Shown piece by piece: positions 30,101-39,014 of a DNA stretch of 64,000 nt. This DNA is from Plastoroseomonas hellenica (GTDB taxonomy: Bacteria; Pseudomonadota; Alphaproteobacteria; Acetobacterales; Acetobacteraceae). Positions within the stretch are counted from its first letter, which is position 1. The number at the start of each line of letters is the position of its first letter. The DNA lies in assembly GCF_018129085.1 (NCBI RefSeq), contig NZ_JAAGBB010000010.1, positions 111,401 to 175,400 on the forward strand, read 5' to 3'. Both the position numbers and the translations under genes were made by a program. A model generated the notes under the pieces. That model did no database searches. It worked only from the letters and a program-made list of their open reading frames with translations, and was not told where the DNA came from.

Positions 30101-30575
30101 CTTCGGACCGGACTTGGCCGAGGCCGTTCGCAAAGGGCGGCGCGAAGAATTCGCGCGGTTCCCGGAGTTCCATGACCCCGCGACCCGAGAGCACATCCCG
30201 GATCCGACCGCACCGGAAACGTTCGTCGCAGCCAAGCTCCGCTGGGACGACATCCAGCAACCTGGGCATGGTGACTGGCTCGCCTGGTACCGCGCAATAC
30301 TCGCCATGCGGCAAGCGGAGCTTGTCCCGCTCATCGCGCGTATCGGCTGCGGCGGCCGCCACGAGGTGGTTGGCGATTCAGCGGTCGTCCTGCGTTGGCC
30401 GCTGAATGATGGTGCCTCGGCGCTGGTGCTTGCTGCCAACCTGTCGAACATGTCGGTGCAAGGCTTCCCCCCGGCCGCCGGCCACATCCTTTGGTGCGAG
30501 GGCAAGGTGGCCGAAGGCGGCGCATTCGGTCCTTGGACTGTTCGCTGGTCCGTCGAGGGAGTTCCGGCGGAATGA
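27147..30575 (+). CDS. treZ: maltokinase-like domain fused to maltooligosyl-trehalose trehalohydrolase (TreZ)
   Basis: An 1142-residue fusion. Residues about 30-535 are a maltokinase-type aminoglycoside-phosphotransferase fold: an N-terminal cap (LPEFLLRQRWYPAKD), the ATP-site lysine (ETAILKVIRKLEQG), catalytic HHGDYHLGQ with Asp392, and DFEGEP with Asp409. From Met545 (MPFGAEILPDG) begins a complete TreZ: CBM48-like domain, then a GH13 barrel with VYELHVGAFT, nucleophile Asp802 (LRLDAVHAI), Glu837 (LILENEENE), Asp932 (FIQNHDQVG). TreZ releases trehalose from maltooligosyl-trehalose. The kinase would phosphorylate maltose to maltose 1-phosphate. The start is TTG 27147 or GTG 27180. Its stop overlaps the malQ start (ATGA), implying translational coupling. 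Confidence 0.93.
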   Translation: MASASQLHRSPVPPSADSTANSGVDHHRAAEAWPAGLEEIAKAALPEFLLRQRWYPAKDAGHPAVTLSALIPFAVPGDVPAAIAVWRATPPDREPIALFVPLAVVSADDAASTQVIARVPADGGQIAGELRLVEAFSVDAFVRAWIEAGLSGSGDAAGPVRLRAGRTERLARARLDAPGGWAVRRGSAEQSNTSIRIGETAILKVIRKLEQGVHPELEVGRFLTTEAGFSATPDTLGWVELDGSAGAGPLTLSVLQSFVPNEGDGWAWLVERLGRAMAMDGDGGGMLREATAWLERLGRRTAEMHRAFCVETTDPAFQPEPVQAADVGGWIAAAAAMAGRALDGLAAGRSQLAGEVRHLADALLGRRDEVLERLHATLRDVPAFSKTRHHGDYHLGQVLVTDGDAVIVDFEGEPLRPLAERRAKHAALRDVSGMLRSIAYAAAAAGRALPAHQRVAAESRLAAWEAAAVRAYLEAYLAVARSAASCPDDRAQAERVVRFFMLEKALYEIAYELANRPDWVGIPLRGVLALLDGDTVVMTTRAHRMPFGAEILPDGCVRFRLWAPPHAEIGLELDGADPVRMQPAGEGWHELVTRQARAGTRYRFVLPGGLRVPDPASRYQPEDVHGPSEVVDPATHVWRDTSWTGRPWEEAVVYELHVGAFTAEGTFAAVISKLDHLVALGVTAIQLMPVSDFPGRRNWGYDGVLPYAPDGSYGRPDDLKALVGAAHARGLMVLLDVVYNHFGPEGAYLHAIAPQSFTDRHKTPWGAAINTDAVGAGPVREYLVHNALYWIEEFHLDGLRLDAVHAILDDGPKHLLEELAERVRASAPGRQVHLILENEENEAHRLVRAYGHPRWYTAQWNDDVHHVLHTAASGETQGYYADYHGDTEKLGRALGEGFAFQGELMPFRGHPRGEPSAHLPPSAFVAFIQNHDQVGNRAFGDRLTAFAAAEAVRAVAAVYLLLPQVPMLFMGEEWAAAQPFPFFCDFGPDLAEAVRKGRREEFARFPEFHDPATREHIPDPTAPETFVAAKLRWDDIQQPGHGDWLAWYRAILAMRQAELVPLIARIGCGGRHEVVGDSAVVLRWPLNDGASALVLAANLSNMSVQGFPPAAGHILWCEGKVAEGGAFGPWTVRWSVEGVPAE

Positions 30576-32770
30576 GCGGGGAGAGGTCGGCCAGTCCGGC
30601 TTTGGAGCGACTTGCTGATCGCATGGGCATTGAGCTCGAGTTTCGCGACGCCCGCGGCGCGATTGTCCGCGCCAGTCGAGAGACGCAGCGCCGCCTCCTG
30701 GCAGCGATGGGCGTGGATGCGGCCGATGAGGGGGCCGCGACGGCCGCGCTCGAGGTCCTGGACCGTGCGGAATGGGAGCGCCCGCTCCCACCGGTCGTTG
30801 TGCTGCGTTCGCAGGACGATCCGCCGTCCGTCGAATTGACGTTGGCCGCGGGGACCGGGGAGATCTCCTGGCACGTACAGCTGGAGGATGTTGGCGAGCG
30901 GTCAGGCAGGGCCGAATTCGCAAAGCTGGCCCTGGTGTCCCAGTTCAGCCTTGGCGGCAAGGACGTGCAGCGCCGTCGGTTGGTGCTGGAACCCGCCCTC
31001 CCCTGCGGCTACCACACGCTGACGGTGATGCCGGGCGCGGCAACGACCGGTCTGATCGTGACGCCGGGCCGATGCTGGCTGCCGCCCGGGTTGGCCCAGG
31101 GCCGACGGATCTGGGGCATTTCCGCGCAACTGTATCTGCTCCGCTCGGCCACCGATTGGGGGATCGGAGACTTCAGCGACCTGCGCAGCCTGGTGGCGCT
31201 GGCGTCGAGCCATGGGGCCGGCGTGATCGGGCTGAACCCGCTCCACGCCATGTTCCCCGACGACCCCGAGCATGCCAGTCCGTACTCGCCCGCCAGCCGC
31301 CTTCTGCTGAACGTCCTCAATATCGACGTACCGGCGCTTTCGAAGCTGATCGGCTGTGAAAAGGCGCGCGCGCTGACCACCTCAGGCGCCTTCCAGGCGC
31401 GCGTCGAGAGGTGCCGCGCCAGCGAGTTGGTGGACTATGCCGAGGTTACGTCGCTCAAGTGGAGCGCGCTGGAGGCGATGTTCGAGGCCTGGCGCCAGGC
31501 GCCTGATCAGGCCGGCACAGCAGCCTTCGAGACGTTCCGGCGAGAGCGCGGCGCGGTGTTGGAACGGCACTGCCTTTTTCTGGCGCTGCGGGAACACTTT
31601 GTTGGGCAGGATCCCGCCGCTGCCGATTGGCGCCGCTGGCCGGAGCAGTACCGCGATCCGACATCGCCTGCCGTGACTGAGTTCGCGGCGCGACATCAGC
31701 GACGCCTGGATTTCCTCGCTTGGATGCAATGGGCGGCCGATACCCAGCTCGGCGCGGCCGCGGCGGCCGCGGCCGAAGGCGGCATGATGGTCGGCCTCTA
31801 TCGAGACCTCGCGGTTGGCGCTGACCGCGGCGGCGCCGAGACCTGGGTCAATGCAGCCGCCGTCGTCTCCGGCGCGCAGGTAGGGGCACCGCCCGACATC
31901 TACAACCCGGCCGGCCAGGACTGGGGGCTGCCTCCGTTCCACCCGCGCGCGCTTCGTGAGGAGGGCTATCGCAGCTTCATCGAGCTCGTGCGGTCCAACA
32001 TGCGCCACGCCGGCGGCTTGCGCATCGATCATGTCATGGCCCTGCAGCATCTCTACTGGATCCCGCGCGGGGAGAAGCCGACGGCCGGTGCTTATGTCCG
32101 CTACCCGCTCGATGACTTGGTCGGGATCCTCGCGCTGGAGAGCCAGCGGCAGCGGTGCCTGGTCGTCGGAGAGGATCTCGGGACTGTGCCAGACGGCTTC
32201 CGCGAGCGCATGGCGGCCGCCAACGTCTTGTCCTACCGGGTGCTGTTCTTTGAGCAAGACCGCGAGACCGGGGCCTTCCTTCCGCCGGACGCCTACCCAG
32301 CACTGGCCCTGGCCGTCGCGGGCAGTCACGACCTGCCCACCCTTCGGGGTTGGTGGGAAGCACGGGACATCGCGCTGAAGGAGCGGCTCGGCTTGTACCC
32401 GGATTCAGGAGAAGCCACCCGGCAGCGCGAGGACAGGGATCGCGATCGCACGCACCTCGTCAAGGCATTGCGCCGTGCGGGCTTGCTGCCCGAGGGTGCG
32501 GAGCCGGATGTCCCTGCCCTGGCCCGCGCGGCCCATGCCTACCTTGCACGCAGCTCTTCGATGCTCGCCCTGGCACAGCTCGACGACCTCACGGATGAGG
32601 TCGATCAGGTGAACGTGCCATCCACCTCGGAGGAGCATCCCAACTGGCGACGGCGGCTTTCTCTGACGCTGGAGGAACTGCCGACGCGATCTCCTTTCAT
32701 CGAGATCGCCGCGATCTTACGAGCGGAGCGTGGCACCGCACATCCCGAGGAAGCGATCGACCATGGCTGA
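30572..32770 (+). CDS. malQ: 4-alpha-glucanotransferase (amylomaltase)
   Basis: A 732-residue GH77 enzyme that transfers maltodextrin segments between chains, supplying longer glucans and recycling short ones. After an N-terminal extension (residues about 1-180, common in bacterial MalQ) comes the barrel, opening RIWGISAQLYLLRSATDWGI with GDFSDL. The catalytic residues are Asp486 (LRIDHVMAL), Glu534 (VVGEDLGTVP) and Asp587 (GSHDLPTLRG). The ATG at 30572 overlaps the treZ stop as ATGA. Its own stop overlaps the treY start by 8 bases. Linked to TreY and TreZ, it likely keeps maltodextrins in the size range TreY uses. Confidence 0.95.
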   Translation: MSGERSASPALERLADRMGIELEFRDARGAIVRASRETQRRLLAAMGVDAADEGAATAALEVLDRAEWERPLPPVVVLRSQDDPPSVELTLAAGTGEISWHVQLEDVGERSGRAEFAKLALVSQFSLGGKDVQRRRLVLEPALPCGYHTLTVMPGAATTGLIVTPGRCWLPPGLAQGRRIWGISAQLYLLRSATDWGIGDFSDLRSLVALASSHGAGVIGLNPLHAMFPDDPEHASPYSPASRLLLNVLNIDVPALSKLIGCEKARALTTSGAFQARVERCRASELVDYAEVTSLKWSALEAMFEAWRQAPDQAGTAAFETFRRERGAVLERHCLFLALREHFVGQDPAAADWRRWPEQYRDPTSPAVTEFAARHQRRLDFLAWMQWAADTQLGAAAAAAAEGGMMVGLYRDLAVGADRGGAETWVNAAAVVSGAQVGAPPDIYNPAGQDWGLPPFHPRALREEGYRSFIELVRSNMRHAGGLRIDHVMALQHLYWIPRGEKPTAGAYVRYPLDDLVGILALESQRQRCLVVGEDLGTVPDGFRERMAAANVLSYRVLFFEQDRETGAFLPPDAYPALALAVAGSHDLPTLRGWWEARDIALKERLGLYPDSGEATRQREDRDRDRTHLVKALRRAGLLPEGAEPDVPALARAAHAYLARSSSMLALAQLDDLTDEVDQVNVPSTSEEHPNWRRRLSLTLEELPTRSPFIEIAAILRAERGTAHPEEAIDHG

Positions 32771-35576
32771 GGCCGGCGTACCACCGGTGCCGGGCGCGAC
32801 GTACCGGCTGCAATTCCACAAGGGGTTCGGCTTCCGCGACGCCGCCGCACTCGCACCCTATCTCGCGCGGCTCGGGGTGAGCCACGTCTATGCCTCCCCT
32901 TATTTGGCAGCCCGGCCTGGCAGCACCCACGGCTACGATATCGTCGACCATGGAAGGCTGAACCCGGAGCTCGGCGCCGAGACGGACTTTCGCGCCATGG
33001 TCGCGGCCTTCCGGGAGAACGGGCTCGGCCAGGTGCTCGACTTCGTGCCGAACCATATGGGCGTTGGTGGAGCGGACAATCCGTGGTGGCTGGACGTGCT
33101 CGAATGGGGACCGGATTCGGCGTACGCGGGATGGTTCGACATCGACTGGCAGTCCGACCGGCGCTATTTGCGTGGAAAGGTGCTGATCCCTTTCCTCGGG
33201 GACCAATACGGCGCTGTGCTGCAGGCTGGGCAGCTCGCCTTGCGTTTCGACCCGGAGGCTGGCGGCTTCGCGATCTGGGCCTATGGCACGCACAAGCTGC
33301 CGATCTGCCCGCTTCATTATCAACGCGTGCTGGGCGATCTGCATCCGGACCTGGAGAGGCTCGGCGACACCTTTTCCGGCCTGCCGCACTGGCGCCCACG
33401 CATCGCACAGCACGCGCGCGAGCTGCAGTCTCATCTTGTTGGACTCGCGCGTGACCGTGAGGACGTCCGCGATGCGGTGGAGGCGGCTGTCGCGCGACTG
33501 AATGGTGAGCCGGGAAAGGGCGAGACCTGGCGCGAGCTGGACTCTCTGATCCAGGACCAGCATTGGCGCGCTGCGCATTTTCGGGTCGCCGCCGACGACA
33601 TCAATTACCGCCGGTTCTTCAATATCAACGAGCTCGCCGGCTTGCGGATGGAGCTCCCGGAGCTGTTCGACCGCGCGCACCAGCTGGTCTTCTCGCTGAT
33701 GCAGGAGGGCGCCCTGGATGGCTTGCGCATCGACCATGTCGATGGGCTGCTCGACCCGAAGGGATACCTGCTGCGCCTGCGGGAGCAGGCACCGCGGCCC
33801 TTCTATTTGGTCGTCGAGAAGATCCTGTCGCGGCATGAGGGCCTGCGGGACGACTGGCCGGTCCAGGGCACGACCGGCTATGAATTTGCCAACCTTCTTC
33901 TGGGGCTGTTGGTTGACCCCGCTGGAGAGCCCGGCTTCACCCGCACCTACGCCGAATTCACGCGTCGCCACCAGGACTTCGCGCATGGCGTGCGCGACAG
34001 CAAGCTGCGCATTATGCGGAGCGAGATGGCGAGCGAGCTGAACACGCTGGCTGGCGAAGCTGCGGAGGTGGCGCGGCAGAACCCATCCACGGCGGATTTC
34101 ACACACAACATTCTGCAGCAGGGGCTGAAGGAGATTGTCGCCTGCTTTCCCGTCTATCGAACCTACGTGGATCTACTGGGCGCACCGACGGAGGATGACC
34201 GGCGGGATATCGATTGGGCAGTAGCGCAGGCACGACGCAACCGAGCTGATCTGGACCCGAGCGTCTTCGATTTCCTGCACCGCCTCCTGACGACCGATCT
34301 GGTCGCGCAGCCCCGCAGCGGCTTCAGCCGCCACGCCGTGACCCGCTTCGCCATGCGCCTCCAGCAGTATAGCGGGCCGGTGATGGCCAAAGGTCTCGAG
34401 GATACAGCGTTTTACCGATACAATCGCTTCGTTGCCTTGAACGAGGTCGGCGGCCACCCCGATCATTTCGCCGTACCGATCGCAGCGTTCCATGCTGCAA
34501 ATGCCGAGCGCGCCAGACGCTGGCCACACGCGATGCTGACCACCTCCACACACGACACGAAGCGGGGCGAGGACACGCGAGCGCGGTTGGCGGTGCTGTC
34601 GGAGTTGCCGGACGAGTGGGCCCGGCAAGTCGATCACTGGAGCCGCATCTTGCGGGCGCGCTGTGGCGACGTGGAGGGTGATGCGCCACCAGACCGCGAC
34701 GATGAGTACCTCTTTTACCAGCTCCTCATTGGCGCCTGGCCGATGGAACTGACAGGGATCGCAAGGCTCGACCCCCAGGCGGTCGGCGCGTTCTCGGAGC
34801 GCCTGCAAGGTGCGATGGTGAAGTCCCTGCGCGAAGCAAAGCGACACTCCACCTGGGCGACGCCGAACCGAGCCTACGAGGCCTCGACCATGAGCTTCGT
34901 TCGCGCTGCACTGGACACAGCCGGAGGTAACGCGTTCTTCGGCCAGTTTCTTCCCTTCCAGAAGCGCGTGGCTCGGCTCGGCGTTCGCAACAGCCTGGTA
35001 CAAACGGTGCTGAAGCTGACCGTGCCGGGCATGCCGGACACCTACCAGGGTGCGGAGCTGTGGGACTTCAATCTCGTCGATCCAGATAATCGCCGGCCCG
35101 TCGACTATGCCGTGCGGGAGCACCTGCTGACCGAGGTCACCGCAGCGCTGCAAGCCGACCCAGGGCCAACAGCTCGCGCCATGATGGAGAACTGGCGCGA
35201 CGGCCGCATCAAGCTCGCCGTGACCAGTGCCTTGCTCGCCTACAGGCGCGCGCACCCCGGCTTATTCGCGAATGGGTCGTACGAGCCGCTCGCGGCGATC
35301 GGCCCCAAAGCGGATCACCTCTGTGCCTTCACGCGCAGGCATGAGGGTGACGCTCTTCTTGTGGTGGCGGCGCGCTTCCCAGCCCAGCATGACGCCAATC
35401 CGACGTGGGAGGGCACTGCGATCGCCTGGCCGTCTGTTGCTGATACTGGCGCGGGCTGGGTGGATCTGCTGAGCAAGAAGGTCGTTTGGCGTCTGGCCGA
35501 AACCTTCAGCCCGGACGCGCTACTCTCAGATCTTCCAGTCGCGGTCCTTGTCCCGAACGACGCGGCTCGTTCGTGA
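32763..35576 (+). CDS. treY: maltooligosyl-trehalose synthase
   Basis: A 937-residue GH13 intramolecular transglucosylase that turns the reducing-end alpha-1,4 bond of maltodextrins into the alpha,alpha-1,1 trehalose linkage. It opens GATYRLQFHKGFGFRDAA, the family's hallmark start. Later blocks are VSHVYASPYL, LDFVPNHMGVGGADNPWW, nucleophile Asp324 (LRIDHVDGLLDP), Glu352 (LVVEKILSRHE) and Asp598 (TSTHDTKRGED). The length is at the top of the usual range. Start ATG 32763 lies inside the malQ end (8-base overlap), pointing to coupled translation. With TreZ it completes trehalose synthesis from glycogen-type glucans. Confidence 0.96.
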   Translation: MAEAGVPPVPGATYRLQFHKGFGFRDAAALAPYLARLGVSHVYASPYLAARPGSTHGYDIVDHGRLNPELGAETDFRAMVAAFRENGLGQVLDFVPNHMGVGGADNPWWLDVLEWGPDSAYAGWFDIDWQSDRRYLRGKVLIPFLGDQYGAVLQAGQLALRFDPEAGGFAIWAYGTHKLPICPLHYQRVLGDLHPDLERLGDTFSGLPHWRPRIAQHARELQSHLVGLARDREDVRDAVEAAVARLNGEPGKGETWRELDSLIQDQHWRAAHFRVAADDINYRRFFNINELAGLRMELPELFDRAHQLVFSLMQEGALDGLRIDHVDGLLDPKGYLLRLREQAPRPFYLVVEKILSRHEGLRDDWPVQGTTGYEFANLLLGLLVDPAGEPGFTRTYAEFTRRHQDFAHGVRDSKLRIMRSEMASELNTLAGEAAEVARQNPSTADFTHNILQQGLKEIVACFPVYRTYVDLLGAPTEDDRRDIDWAVAQARRNRADLDPSVFDFLHRLLTTDLVAQPRSGFSRHAVTRFAMRLQQYSGPVMAKGLEDTAFYRYNRFVALNEVGGHPDHFAVPIAAFHAANAERARRWPHAMLTTSTHDTKRGEDTRARLAVLSELPDEWARQVDHWSRILRARCGDVEGDAPPDRDDEYLFYQLLIGAWPMELTGIARLDPQAVGAFSERLQGAMVKSLREAKRHSTWATPNRAYEASTMSFVRAALDTAGGNAFFGQFLPFQKRVARLGVRNSLVQTVLKLTVPGMPDTYQGAELWDFNLVDPDNRRPVDYAVREHLLTEVTAALQADPGPTARAMMENWRDGRIKLAVTSALLAYRRAHPGLFANGSYEPLAAIGPKADHLCAFTRRHEGDALLVVAARFPAQHDANPTWEGTAIAWPSVADTGAGWVDLLSKKVVWRLAETFSPDALLSDLPVAVLVPNDAARS

Positions 35577-36545
35577 TCCTCGCGCGGCGCGCCACTCTCT
35601 CAGTGCGCCTGCGTTTCCCGCTCCTACATGGGACACGGTCGGAGACTCGATCCAGAGGTGCTGACCGCGTCCCGCCGCAATGGCCCCGGGCCGTGGGCTG
35701 CTCGCGCCCGGCCGCGGGGTCGGCCAGGCTGGATCAATCGGCCAAAACCATCGGCGACCGGAGGTCGAAATCGGCGCCGGATGGGCGCCTCGGCATTCCG
35801 CGGTTGGTCTTCTCCTCAGCGGGGTGCCGCGGTCATCATCGTTCCAGGCATCCCGCTGGTCCCGACCCGGACATCATCATCGAACCCAGGGTGCCTCATC
35901 CTCATCGAGCGGCTCCGGCGGCGCCTCGGGCTCGTGCCTCCTCGCTCCATCGTTCGTCTGGGCGCGTGGCTTCCGCGGCGAAGCGCTTTGGTCTGATCGC
36001 ACGGCCGCTGGGGATCGCCCGGCCATGATGCGCTTCCGATACTCCGAAAGAACGAAGATCTGGGCCATGGATCTCCTCGTGTTGAGCCGGCCGCTCAGGG
36101 CAGTTGCCAGTTGCGAACGTGGCGGCACCCGAGTGGTTGCGGGTCGACTCGCGGCGGCCGCCAGCGGAAAGCGCCCGCGGCGAGGCAGGCACCGGGCGCG
36201 CTCGCTCGATCACCGCCGCGCCCTCGGACCATCCTGGCAACCGGGCGATCGGCTGTCGGGCAGGCCCGCGCGATGTTGGCGTCGCTCCGCCTCTTCTCCC
36301 CGGCTCCTTGATGGGCAGGATCCGACGACCGGCCACAACGGCGCGACAGAGGCGGCTTCACCGGAAGCCCGGCTTCAGCACCGTACCGCGCAAGCTGGGC
36401 AGCCTCAGAAGGCCGGAGACCAGGTGCTCCGGGCCCGATCCGACGCTGCCGGCGCCCGCCGCGCTCAGCTGCGGGATGTGTGGCGGCGGGGGCGAGCCGC
36501 AACTGTCCACCCATGCTCCACGTTTCCGTGGGCGTTCCAAGATGG
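35577..36545. other. gene-poor region after treY
   Basis: Nearly 1 kb with no convincing gene on either strand. Frames are Arg/Pro/Ser-rich mirror frames. I see no clear intrinsic terminator for the treY transcript. Confidence 0.4.
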
Positions 36546-36926
36546 ATGAAGCGGCCCATGGGTAAGGTTCTGCTGCTCCTGCTTCTCCCATTCCTCGTCG
36601 CCTGTGCCGACAGGGGCACGGAGTTCGACGCGCGGATGGCGAACTACGTCGGCCGGTCAGAGGGTGAGCTGGTCGCGGGCCTCGGTGTTCCGCATCGGGC
36701 GCAGGAAGTCGAGGGACGCCGCTTTCTGGATTATGAGCTGGACAGTACAAGCGGGCCCTCGATAACCCCCTCCCTCGGCTTTGGATTGGGCTTCGGCAGC
36801 GGGTTTGCCATCGGCATCGGAAGCGGGGTCATCTTTGGGCACCGGGCCGCGGATTGCAGCGTGACCTTCGAATTGCAGCAGGGCCGGGTGCAGTCCTTTG
36901 CTCGTCGCGGGAGCGGCTGCGCCTAG
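36546..36926 (+). CDS. small lipoprotein
   Basis: A 126-residue predicted lipoprotein. The signal MKRPMGKVLLLLLLPFLVAC ends in a lipobox-like LVAC with the modified cysteine at residue 20. The mature part begins ADRGTEFDARMANYVGRSEG, then ELVAGLGVPHRAQEVEGRRF, a pattern of small outer-membrane lipoproteins with a SmpA/BamE-like fold. A glycine-rich hydrophobic stretch (LGFGLGFGSGFAIGIGSG) comes next, and CSVTFELQQGRVQSFARRGS closes the domain. The start at 36546 or 36558 is uncertain. Function is unknown; an envelope role is an inference. Confidence 0.8.
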   Translation: MKRPMGKVLLLLLLPFLVACADRGTEFDARMANYVGRSEGELVAGLGVPHRAQEVEGRRFLDYELDSTSGPSITPSLGFGLGFGSGFAIGIGSGVIFGHRAADCSVTFELQQGRVQSFARRGSGCA

Positions 36927-37161
36927 CCCAAACCGGCTTGAACGGCCTGACCCGGCTGGTCATCGCGCCGCTCCCGATTCGGGGGAAAGTCAGGCGAGGG
37001 CAAGCGCTCGGTGGCGAACCGCGCCGCGTTGCTTATCGCGCCTCGCTCGGGATGGCAGCGCTGGCACGACGCTGATCAAACCACACCCTTCCCTCGTTGC
37101 CGCAGGAGGGGATCGGCCTCAGGGCGGGATAGCGTCGGTCGATGCCGCCCCAGGCTTGCCG

Positions 37162-37193
37162 CGGGCAGACCTTCTGACGGGCAGACCTTCTGA
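37162..37193. repeat. perfect tandem duplication of 16 bp
   Basis: CGGGCAGACCTTCTGA occurs twice in immediate succession (37162-37177 and 37178-37193). It lies just downstream of the small minus-strand gene at 37207-37374, outside any gene I support. Confidence 0.9.
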
Positions 37194-37206
37194 AGTGCTG
37201 GCGGTT

Positions 37207-37374
37207 TCAAAGCCGGTGAATGCGTCTTCCTTCACTCCCTTCCAGGCTCTCGATGAGCTCCCGAATTTCCGCAGCCTCGGCACTCGGCTCGTCGGGCGAT
37301 GTCACGTCGGCTTCGAGCACAGCCGCAAGATGGCGCGCGACAAGCAGCAGCAGGGTCCGTTCTTTCTCGGTCAT
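37207..37374 (-). CDS. small acidic hypothetical protein (55 aa)
   Basis: From ATG 37372-37374 with a GGAGG site 5 bases upstream. The 55 residues (MTEKERTLLLLVARHLAAVL, then EADVTSPDEPSAEAAEIREL) form two likely helices separated by an acidic linker. No family is recognised. The clean ribosome-binding site and the amphipathic helices support it as a real small gene. Confidence 0.5.
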   Translation of the reverse strand: MTEKERTLLLLVARHLAAVLEADVTSPDEPSAEAAEIRELIESLEGSEGRRIHRL

Positions 37375-38044
37375 GGCCGCCTCCACCAATCGCCCAGGAA
37401 AAAGCTCTCGGCTGCCCGCGGTTTCGCGCCCACCAGTCACCTTGCCGACATGGCGCGCGCCTAGCACCACCTTCGAATGGAAGCCCTTGCGCCTGTACTC
37501 CGGTGCGGTGGAGACGCGGTGGAGGAGGCTGGCAATTGTCGCCGGCGCTGGCACGACCGGCCTCATGAGCGCGGGCCTCACCGGGATCCAACCCGCATGG
37601 AGGCAGCCAGCTCTCGCCACTGCGCGGGCCAGTCCGATCTGCCTGCGGCTTTCATCGCCTGCGCATGACCCTCGAGTGCTGCGGCGCTGACCGCCCGGCT
37701 AGGCTGATGTCGGTCATCCGAAGCCCCGCAGGTGGCGACCGGCGCTCTCAGCCTGGCCGCTGCGTCGGCTTCGTCGACATGCGGGCGCGCGGTACCAGGC
37801 TGACCTACGCCTGGGTACGCTGATTGTCCTACTCGCCCGGCGACTGCGACGCTCCCCCGGCCTGACCCGCAGAGGAACACGCGCTTGCTTGGCTGGTGAT
37901 GCGGGTACCGGGAAGCCGGGCTACGTCGTCGCGTCCCGGCGATGCGAAGGCATGCCGCCCCGCGCGCCCAGCGCGGAGGCGCATGCCCACCCCGCCCAAC
38001 GCTCTCCCGGCTTTCGGTACGTCAGGGGGGCGCAGCAAACTGCA
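37375..38044. other. intergenic, no gene seen
   Basis: A 670-base stretch without a supportable gene; frames here are low-complexity on both strands. Confidence 0.4.
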
Positions 38045-38764
38045 CTAACCCGGCGTCCCGAGTAGTCGTTGGAATTGGCGGCAGACGGCGCCGTAGCACT
38101 CGCAAGCCGCGGCCTCGAGTCCCTCGCGATCCGTAATGGCGATATGCCCATGCCCGTAGCGGATGAGCCCGGCCCTTTGGAACATCCGAGCCGCGACGGT
38201 AACGCCGGGGCGATGGACGCAGAGCATCATCGCCAGGAACTCCTGCGTCATCGGGAAGTCATCGCTGCCTGCCCTGTCATGCGCCATCAGCAGCCACCGC
38301 GCCAAGCGCTGATCCAACGCATGATTGCCGTTGCAGGCCGCCGTCTGTGTCACCTGCTGCTGGAAGGCGAGGGCGTAGCGGAGCAGAATGCGCCGCATCG
38401 CTTCGCTCTGCTCCAAGGCGCGCTGGAAAGCGCCAGAGCTCAGCCGCAGCATGGTGCCCTTTGCCTGAATCATCGCCTCGACTGTGCTGACTTCGCCGCC
38501 GAGCAGAAGTTCAAGGCCGACCATTCCCTCCGAGCCGATGATGCCGACCTCAGCTGACCGCCCCTCGGCGAGTATGGCGACCATCGAGACCCACCCAGAT
38601 TCCGGAAAGTAGGCAGCCGTGATCCGCTTGTCCGGCGCGATGAGAACCTTGCGGATCTCGCAGTCGAGCGGCTCCAGTTCCGGCCAGATTCGAGCGAGAT
38701 CCTCGGCCGGCAGAGATGCGAGCAGCCGGTTGCGTGGCGCTGGAATAGCGGATTGCTGCGGCAT
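38045..38764 (-). CDS. Crp/Fnr-family transcriptional regulator
   Basis: A 239-residue regulator with an N-terminal cyclic-nucleotide-binding-like jelly roll (CEIRKVLIAPDKRITAAYFP, ESGWVSMVAILAEGRSAEVG, IIGSEGMVGLELLLGGEVST) and a C-terminal winged helix (QRLARWLLMAHDRAG, DDFPMTQEFLAMMLCVHRPG, VTVAARMFQRAGLIRYGHGH). The HRPGVTVAA part is the recognition helix typical of the alphaproteobacterial Crp/Fnr subgroup found beside HWE kinases. No FeS-type N-terminal cysteine cluster is seen, so the ligand is unclear. It starts ATG 38762-38764, divergent from the HWE kinase gene at 39015, which may share its control region. Confidence 0.92.
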   Translation of the reverse strand: MPQQSAIPAPRNRLLASLPAEDLARIWPELEPLDCEIRKVLIAPDKRITAAYFPESGWVSMVAILAEGRSAEVGIIGSEGMVGLELLLGGEVSTVEAMIQAKGTMLRLSSGAFQRALEQSEAMRRILLRYALAFQQQVTQTAACNGNHALDQRLARWLLMAHDRAGSDDFPMTQEFLAMMLCVHRPGVTVAARMFQRAGLIRYGHGHIAITDREGLEAAACECYGAVCRQFQRLLGTPG

Positions 38765-39014
38765 GGACGGGCTCCAAGCGGCCGGTGGCGGCGGGAGCAC
38801 ACGTCTCTCTCGGCCGCCCGCGCCGAAGGATCTTTGCGGACGGTCTGCAAGAAATTGGAGCGCTCCACCTCCCATACAACCGCTGCTCACTCCGCCATCG
38901 ATCGGGAGCACATCAAGTTCCCGCCCGCTCCGTATGGGACCCGACCGATTCCCACCGCGGTGGCTGTTACAACACCCCCCGAGGAGCGCGAGGAGTGCAG
39001 GTGTGTCATCAACA

